Made by a program: the position numbers and the translations under genes. The notes under the pieces are model-generated. The model was not told where the DNA came from and ran no database searches. It worked only from the letters and a program-made list of their open reading frames with translations. A DNA stretch of 8,956 nt. Origin: M55B111 sp964614065. GTDB lineage: Bacteria; Bipolaricaulota; Bipolaricaulia; M55B111. How positions within the stretch are numbered: position 1 is the stretch's first letter; every line of letters starts with the position of its first letter. Shown piece by piece: positions 5,260-8,956 of the stretch. The stretch lies in assembly GCA_964614065.1 (NCBI GenBank), contig CAZTJJ010000069.1:1-8956 (forward strand), read 5' to 3'.

Positions 5260-5880
5260 ATGAACTTGTCCCATTTATTTGATTTCGACAAAAATTTCTA
5301 CCAGAAGCACGGAAATCTGGCCGGTCTGGACGAGGCCGGCCGGGGAGCGCTGGCTGGACCCGTTTTTGTAGGCTGTGTTTCAATTGACCTTGCCCGAATG
5401 GACGGAACCGAGATGAAACAAGTTAATGAAATAAAAGATTCAAAGCAGTTAACCGGAAAGGTCAGAAAAAAACTTTTTGACTACTTAACGCATAGCAACA
5501 AGATCAGTATCGGAATAGGTCAATCCAGCAGCGAGGAAATAGATAAAGTGGGTATTAACCGAGCTACTGGTCTGGCAGCTGAGAGGGCGCTTGATTCGCT
5601 CGGCCGGGCCGTCGATCTGGTCCTTCTGGATAAAGGAATAAAAATTCAACGAGCCGGAGAATACCGGGAGATCACAAAAGGAGATGACAAGTCGTTACAT
5701 ATTGCTTCGGCGTCCATCCTCGCCAAGGTGGGAAGGGACAGGTACATGCGGTTTCAGGCGGAGAATTATTCGGGATACGGTTGGGAAACTAACGTTGGCT
5801 ACGGTACTTCCGCCCATCGGGAAGCAATTGCCCGAATCGGAAGGTCAGATATTCACAGAAAGTCGTACAAGTTAGCCTGA
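5260..5880 (+). CDS. rnhB: Ribonuclease HII
   Basis: RNase HII cuts the RNA strand of RNA-DNA hybrids and removes single ribonucleotides misinserted in DNA. The 206-aa product has the full family signature: AGLDEAGRGALAGPV (21-35) with metal-binding Asp24 and Glu25, DSKQL (60-64), LLDKG with Asp124, and KGDDKSLHIASASILAKVGRD (140-160) with Asp142. All four acidic catalytic residues are present. LDKG replaces the commoner VDG at the third site. Length is normal. The ATG has no strong Shine-Dalgarno (GGTG only, 3 nt upstream). rnhB often follows rplS and lepB or rbgA in other bacteria; here the hairpin cluster intervenes and rbgA is missing. Confidence 0.95.
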   Translation: MNLSHLFDFDKNFYQKHGNLAGLDEAGRGALAGPVFVGCVSIDLARMDGTEMKQVNEIKDSKQLTGKVRKKLFDYLTHSNKISIGIGQSSSEEIDKVGINRATGLAAERALDSLGRAVDLVLLDKGIKIQRAGEYREITKGDDKSLHIASASILAKVGRDRYMRFQAENYSGYGWETNVGYGTSAHREAIARIGRSDIHRKSYKLA

Positions 5881-5920
5881 AAGTCGTGCAATGGTTTTAA
5901 TCAAGTTAGTCTCCTCAAGT

Positions 5921-5976
5921 GAGAGCTGGAGGTAAACCAGCTGATTCATCCCCGCAGCAGGCTATGGGGATTTCTC
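5921..5976 (+). other. Two adjacent stem-loops downstream of rnhB
   Basis: AGCTGG/CCAGCT (5924-5929, 5937-5942; loop AGGTAAA) is followed by ATCCCC/GGGGAT (5948-5953, 5966-5971; 12-nt loop). Outer GAG (5921-5923) and CTC (5974-5976) could close a three-way junction. No U-tract follows closely, so an intrinsic terminator is not well supported. It could be a factor-dependent end or a small structured RNA; no known riboswitch class was recognised. Confidence 0.35.
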
Positions 5977-5997
5977 GGCAAGTTTTGGTAATTTCAT

Positions 5998-6026
5998 TTG
6001 CTATAATTCTATCTCAATGTTATAAT
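5998..6026 (+). promoter_or_regulatory. Sigma-70-type promoter for the SLH gene
   Basis: A -35 TTGCTA (5998-6003), a 17-bp spacer and a perfect -10 TATAAT (6021-6026). A second TATAAT at 6002-6007 lacks a -35. The predicted leader to the start at 6197 is about 165 nt. Confidence 0.6.
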
Positions 6027-6196
6027 GCTGTTAGCGCTTTTAGCTTGTTCTAGTTTAGTGCTGGTAACAAGGAAGTGCTGCTAGGTAGTCATGGGTTTGG
6101 CTATCGGTAGAGTTTTGTCTTGTTAGTTTACCTATGATGTCCTTGAAAATTGCGTATTTACTCAATAATATAATTTGAATTGGGAGGCGGCAAAAG
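6027..6196 (+). other. Long leader of the SLH gene
   Basis: This A/T-rich leader contains no recognised riboswitch. A further TATAAT (6169-6174) with TTGAAA 20 bp upstream (6143-6148) is a poorly spaced possible second promoter. The ribosome binding site GGGAGG (6182-6187) is strong. Confidence 0.4.
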
Positions 6197-6739
6197 ATGT
6201 TAAGACAGATGAAATCCAAATTTACTTTTTTAAGTTCTCTTGTCATTATTGGGTTATTGATTACCACCGTCTTCTTTGTCTCCGGTTATGGCGAAGAGAA
6301 CATGTTTTCTGACGTGCCCAGTGATCATTGGGCTTATCCCGATATTCAGTATCTGGCTCAACGTGGCATAATAGAGGGATTGCCCAGTGGCAAGTATGCT
6401 GGCGAGGAAGACATCACGAGATATCAGGTGGCGTCTCTGGTTGCCCGAACTGTCAGGTACCTACAAAATAACCCAGCTACGACTAGCCAGCAGGATCTAA
6501 GTACACTCGAAGACCTGGTTTACAAGCTCTCCGAGCGTGTTGATTCTACCAACTCCACCACGTCTCAGTTGAAAAACCGGGTAAACGACCTGGAGGCGCA
6601 GGTTCAAGAGTTAAGGGCTACGTCCGGCAGAACCGAAGAGTACAACCAGCTGGCCAAGAAAGCGGAAAACAACTTTATACTGGGAGTGACCGGTATAATA
6701 TTAGGTGTTGGTGCGCTCGCCTGGGCAATTTTGATGTAG
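6197..6739 (+). CDS. Exported SLH-domain, coiled-coil protein with C-terminal membrane anchor
   Basis: This is probably an envelope tether. The 180-aa product has a basic, hydrophobic export signal (about 1-31), then one SLH domain (about 36-90, with FSDVPSDHWAYPDIQYLAQRG at 37-57, GLPSG and ITRYQVASLVAR). A heptad-like coiled coil follows (about 100-141; L101, L104, L108, L111, V115, then L125, V129, L132, V136, L139), and a hydrophobic C-terminal segment (160-179). This order matches Thermotoga Omp-alpha, in which SLH binds cell-wall polymer and the C-terminal segment anchors in the outer membrane, but with a far shorter rod. Start at 6197 is preferred because GGGAGG lies 9 nt upstream; the ATG at 6209 is too far. 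Function is inferred from architecture. Confidence 0.85.
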   Translation: MLRQMKSKFTFLSSLVIIGLLITTVFFVSGYGEENMFSDVPSDHWAYPDIQYLAQRGIIEGLPSGKYAGEEDITRYQVASLVARTVRYLQNNPATTSQQDLSTLEDLVYKLSERVDSTNSTTSQLKNRVNDLEAQVQELRATSGRTEEYNQLAKKAENNFILGVTGIILGVGALAWAILM

Positions 6740-6761
6740 TGACTTCGATCATATTATTATC

Positions 6762-6790
6762 TTGAACTCTAATTACGGTTTACATATACT
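6762..6790 (+). promoter_or_regulatory. Sigma-70-type promoter for the 6997 gene
   Basis: A -35 TTGAAC (6762-6767), a 17-bp spacer and a -10 TATACT (6785-6790). Transcription would start near 6797, giving a leader of about 200 nt before the start at 6997. Confidence 0.6.
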
Positions 6791-6839
6791 AAGATTACAA
6801 AAAGTAAGTTTGAATGCTTTTTCGAGAGGATAAAGGAAT

Positions 6840-6989
6840 ATGATAAAAAATAATAAAATCGCTACACTGGAGGTGGTTTATGGTAAGTGTTTCCCGCGGG
6901 TAAAAAACGTATTACCGTTAATTCCTAGGAATTGTAAGCTAGACCTAGCAGGTAGCAGACATTGTTATTACTTCATAGAAGGAGGTTAA
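6840..6989 (+). CDS. Possible 49-aa small ORF in the leader of the 6997 gene
   Basis: This ATG-to-TAA frame encodes a basic 49-aa peptide beginning MIKNNKIATLEVVYG and containing three Cys residues. AAAGGAA lies immediately upstream. Its last codons (GAA GGA GGT) coincide with the Shine-Dalgarno of the next gene, so translation through it would meet or expose that site. No family is recognised, and the frame may be open by chance. A second start, ATG 6880, preceded by GGAGGTGG (6869-6876), encodes only seven residues. Confidence 0.25.
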   Translation: MIKNNKIATLEVVYGKCFPRVKNVLPLIPRNCKLDLAGSRHCYYFIEGG

Positions 6990-6996
6990 ATTAATA

Positions 6997-8277
6997 ATGA
7001 GTAGAAAAGTTTTAGCTATTACGTTGGTTTTGGTTCTTGCAGCGGGCTTTGGTGCATTCGCTGTGGAAGAAGAAAGACCTTTATATGGGGAATGGGAAAA
7101 TACTTTAACGCTGGACCCCATGGGCGACCCGATAGTTGATGGTTTTGATTCAGTCTTGGACGTTACCTACGTGAGTGGAGAAATTACCTATACAAGTGTG
7201 TCGGAATTTGATTTGTCCGGATATGCTGATCAGACCTTTGGTGTTTCCACTTCAATGGGGTTGCTGACCCTCGATTCTACAGCGAACTTTGATCCCTCGG
7301 CACCAGGTCTTGACTACTGGAAAAATAGTGCGAGCCTGACACTCGGTGGAGTTAACATCGGCACTCTTTTCTTACTGCAGAATGCCGGAACTTCACAAGA
7401 TCCCAGTTTTGGAGCAGGGATGATGCTGTCTCTATCCGGGGAAACTCCCGGCGGTGTTTCCGTTGCAGTGGATAATTACTTTGGAATGGACGCGAATGCA
7501 GACATGGATAGTGGATACGAGATCATCACGGCTCACGGGGACGACGAAGATGCCTATGGTCCCTCCAGTCTGCAGTACGTAAGCACGGTATTGACCCTAG
7601 AAAATATGTCGCTGGGGTGCTGTGACTTCTGGAGTGAGACGAAATTCTCCGAGGCAGAAGGGTTTGAATATACTAACTTCAACTTTACCATCGAATCCGA
7701 TACTATGCCGCTCAGCCTGGATGCTGTACTAGAGTTTACCCCTCAAACCAAATCGATTCACCTCACACCTTCTTTGGACATAGGATGGGGGTGCAACTTA
7801 GAAGTCTACACTGATCTGGACGCGTCGTTAGGGAATAACAGCATTCAAGGAAGTACGATAGACGCTCTTGAGATAAAAGGATTCTCATTAACGGGCGTCC
7901 AGCTTGGTCACGTCACGTTCAGTAGCTACACGGCGCTTTATGGCTACACAGTTGCCGATTTGAATGATAGCCTCAGGGGTAGCTACACATATATATATAA
8001 AGCCCCTGAACTCAATGAACTCCACGAGTACGTGGAAGAACTTGACGAGCTCATCCGGATTAAAAAGCTTGATAAGTTCCCGCTGTCATTTACCGCAGAC
8101 ATTTACTTCGACATGACTGAGAGCAATGGACTCTTTGACCTTGCACTGTTCGAGTTGGATACGGCCTTCGAACTGAGTGACCAGTTTGCCATGGGTACCG
8201 GTCTGCTTCTGTCGCCGAAGAACGAGCCGTATGGCGGGCTTGAAGAAATTTCTCTATCATTTGATTACAAGTTCTAG
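6997..8277 (+). CDS. Exported beta-rich envelope protein of unknown function
   Basis: The 426-aa product starts with a clear signal peptide (residues 1-22, cleavage expected after AFA). The mature part is acidic and built of alternating polar and hydrophobic stretches typical of beta strands (for example SLTLGGVNIGTLFLLQ, SGYADQTFGVSTS), and ends LSFDYKF. A C-terminal Phe after alternating residues is typical of outer-membrane beta-barrels. Three Cys occur in the mature chain: an adjacent pair at 208-209 (GCCDFW) and one at 266 (GWGCNLEVY). Proteins of this style, with a CCDF-like motif and strand-rich repeats, are recalled from Bipolaricaulota genomes. The function is unknown; a barrel or surface structural protein is possible. 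Strong ribosome binding site AAGGAGG (6979-6985), own promoter and own terminator suggest a single-gene, well-expressed unit. Confidence 0.8.
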   Translation: MSRKVLAITLVLVLAAGFGAFAVEEERPLYGEWENTLTLDPMGDPIVDGFDSVLDVTYVSGEITYTSVSEFDLSGYADQTFGVSTSMGLLTLDSTANFDPSAPGLDYWKNSASLTLGGVNIGTLFLLQNAGTSQDPSFGAGMMLSLSGETPGGVSVAVDNYFGMDANADMDSGYEIITAHGDDEDAYGPSSLQYVSTVLTLENMSLGCCDFWSETKFSEAEGFEYTNFNFTIESDTMPLSLDAVLEFTPQTKSIHLTPSLDIGWGCNLEVYTDLDASLGNNSIQGSTIDALEIKGFSLTGVQLGHVTFSSYTALYGYTVADLNDSLRGSYTYIYKAPELNELHEYVEELDELIRIKKLDKFPLSFTADIYFDMTESNGLFDLALFELDTAFELSDQFAMGTGLLLSPKNEPYGGLEEISLSFDYKF

Positions 8278-8318
8278 TGTAAATCTAACGATAGGAAATT
8301 TGGATATTACAATATTAC

Positions 8319-8354
8319 AACCCCGGATCAAGATGATCCGGGGTTTTTCTTTTT
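8319..8354 (+). terminator. Intrinsic terminator of the 6997 gene
   Basis: A 12-bp perfect stem (8319-8330 with 8334-8345; core CCCCGGATCA/TGATCCGGGG) closes a 3-nt AGA loop, and is followed by TTTTTCTTTTT. It lies 41 nt after the stop codon. Confidence 0.95.
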
Positions 8355-8641
8355 CCGCCGAGCCTTCCAAATAATTAACTCCCCGATACTATAGGTGGTC
8401 TTTCTAGGCCTGTTTTCTCCGTTTTTTCTCTCAAGAATTAACCTATGTTATACACTTCAAACCAGGTAGACACTGAGATCAAAAACCTCTGTTTTTGCTT
8501 GTATGAAACCTAGAGATTTTGGTGAACATCAATGTTCGAAATCCGGCTAGCGGCACGAAAGAAAAATAATCTGACGACGAAAGTGTAGTATAAAACCGGT
8601 ATACCATTTGTTCAATGGTTGTGCCTTGTTTCGGTGAAAAC
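8355..8641. other. Non-coding stretch before the glyA-like gene
   Basis: No convincing gene is seen on either strand. It contains a weak A/T hairpin CAAAAAC-CTCT-GTTTTTG (8480-8497) and a small dyad GAACA-TCAA-TGTTC (8524-8537). Neither has a clear role. Confidence 0.5.
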
Positions 8642-8647
8642 TATAAT
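8620..8647 (+). promoter_or_regulatory. Candidate promoter for the glyA-like gene
   Basis: A perfect -10 TATAAT (8642-8647) with a weak -35 TTGTGC (8620-8625) at 16-bp spacing. The leader to 8781 would be about 125 nt. Confidence 0.4.
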
Positions 8648-8687
8648 CATACGAGTTTTGAGTTTGATAAATCCCTTTTTACCTGCA

Positions 8688-8777
8688 GAAGGTTCAAAAG
8701 AGGGTTAGGAAATAATGTTGTTCCCTTCCCGGGGAAGATGAGGAAAACTAGATTGAGAAACCTTCGTTTAAGGGGGG
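8688..8777 (+). promoter_or_regulatory. Possible structured leader of the glyA-like gene
   Basis: GAAGGTT (8688-8694) can pair with AACCTTC (8759-8765), enclosing a hairpin CTTCC-CGG-GGAAG (8725-8737). The Shine-Dalgarno AGGGGGG (8771-8777) follows directly, and TTCCC at 8721-8725 could alternatively pair with it. No known riboswitch was recognised. Confidence 0.3.
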
Positions 8778-8780
8778 AAA

Positions 8781-8956
8781 ATGAAAGAAAGTTACGATTA
8801 CCAAGACCTTTTATTTAATGGAGACCTGTCGGAGATAGATCCGCTGGTGGACGAGTTGATCAGAATTGAAGAGGACAGGCAGGCGAGAAAGTTGATCATG
8901 ATCCCGTCGGAATCCGTTTCGCCTTTGCCGGTGAGAGACGCTCTGGGATCTGTGTT
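8781..8956 (+). CDS. glyA: Serine hydroxymethyltransferase-like protein, 5' end only
   Basis: The visible 58 residues begin MKESYDYQDLL and include an acidic helix, then EEDRQARKLIMIPSESVSP (30-48) and VRDALGS (51-57). This matches the N-terminus of serine hydroxymethyltransferases, whose commoner form reads RQ, then LIASEN, then AV.EA.GS; the IPSES variant is typical of a divergent branch. The enzyme is PLP-dependent and converts serine and tetrahydrofolate to glycine and methylene-tetrahydrofolate. The active-site Lys is beyond the window edge, so a related fold-type I PLP enzyme is not excluded. The start has AGGGGGG 3 nt upstream, rather close. Confidence 0.75.
   Translation, partial: MKESYDYQDLLFNGDLSEIDPLVDELIRIEEDRQARKLIMIPSESVSPLPVRDALGSV

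Noticed and set aside
5052..5291. 79-aa minus-strand open frame
   Set aside because: It overlaps the repeats, the rnhB promoter region and the rnhB start on the opposite strand. It is basic, repeat-derived sequence without family features.
6055..6267. 70-aa minus-strand open frame
   Set aside because: It is antisense to the SLH gene leader and signal peptide, with no start signal or family match.
8524..8537. LexA-box-like dyad GAACATCAATGTTC
   Set aside because: The half-sites are six bases apart instead of the four expected for the Gram-positive LexA box, and the following gene is not an SOS gene.
8615..8818. 67-aa plus-strand open frame
   Set aside because: It overlaps the glyA-like start and its ribosome binding site in another frame, lacks its own Shine-Dalgarno and has no recognisable domain.

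Overview
The window looks like a diderm (outer-membrane-bearing) bacterium from a deep-branching lineage. From memory of family style, the best guess is candidate phylum Bipolaricaulota (Acetothermia/OP1), at moderate confidence. Three things suggest this: the housekeeping gene order resembles Firmicutes and Thermotogae; a small signal peptide, SLH, coiled-coil and membrane-anchor protein is present; and it is followed by a secreted, beta-rich protein with a C-terminal Phe. Start codons include TTG, Shine-Dalgarno sites are strong, and promoters are sigma-70-like.

Layout. Positions 1-92 hold two copies of a dispersed hairpin repeat (called R here). A good promoter (170-198) then drives a seven-gene, same-strand cluster: ffh, rpsP, khpA, trmD, a TrmD-linked SPOUT methyltransferase, rplS and lepB (229-4409). 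It combines protein targeting (Ffh, signal peptidase I) with ribosome and tRNA maturation. rimM, normally between khpA and trmD, is absent.

Positions 4410-5259 are non-coding and packed with at least twelve short GC-rich hairpins. Their loops fall into a few recurring classes, while the stem sequences change with compensating partners. The same R repeat occurs here, partly in a 63-bp tandem unit. A 100-N assembly gap lies inside, flanked by exactly the same 55 bp on both sides. This cluster splits lepB from rnhB (5260-5880), which are often close neighbours in other bacteria. rnhB has its own candidate promoter, with an inverted repeat at the expected transcription start.

The right half is a cell-envelope region: a mini Omp-alpha-like SLH protein (6197-6739) with its own promoter, then a 426-aa lineage-specific exported beta-rich protein (6997-8277) with a promoter, a long leader containing short ORFs, and a near-perfect intrinsic terminator (8319-8354). 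After about 425 bp without a convincing gene, the 5' end of a serine hydroxymethyltransferase-like gene (from 8781) runs off the edge.

The most unusual content is the conserved-loop, variable-stem hairpin family and its presence on both sides of the ffh-lepB operon.
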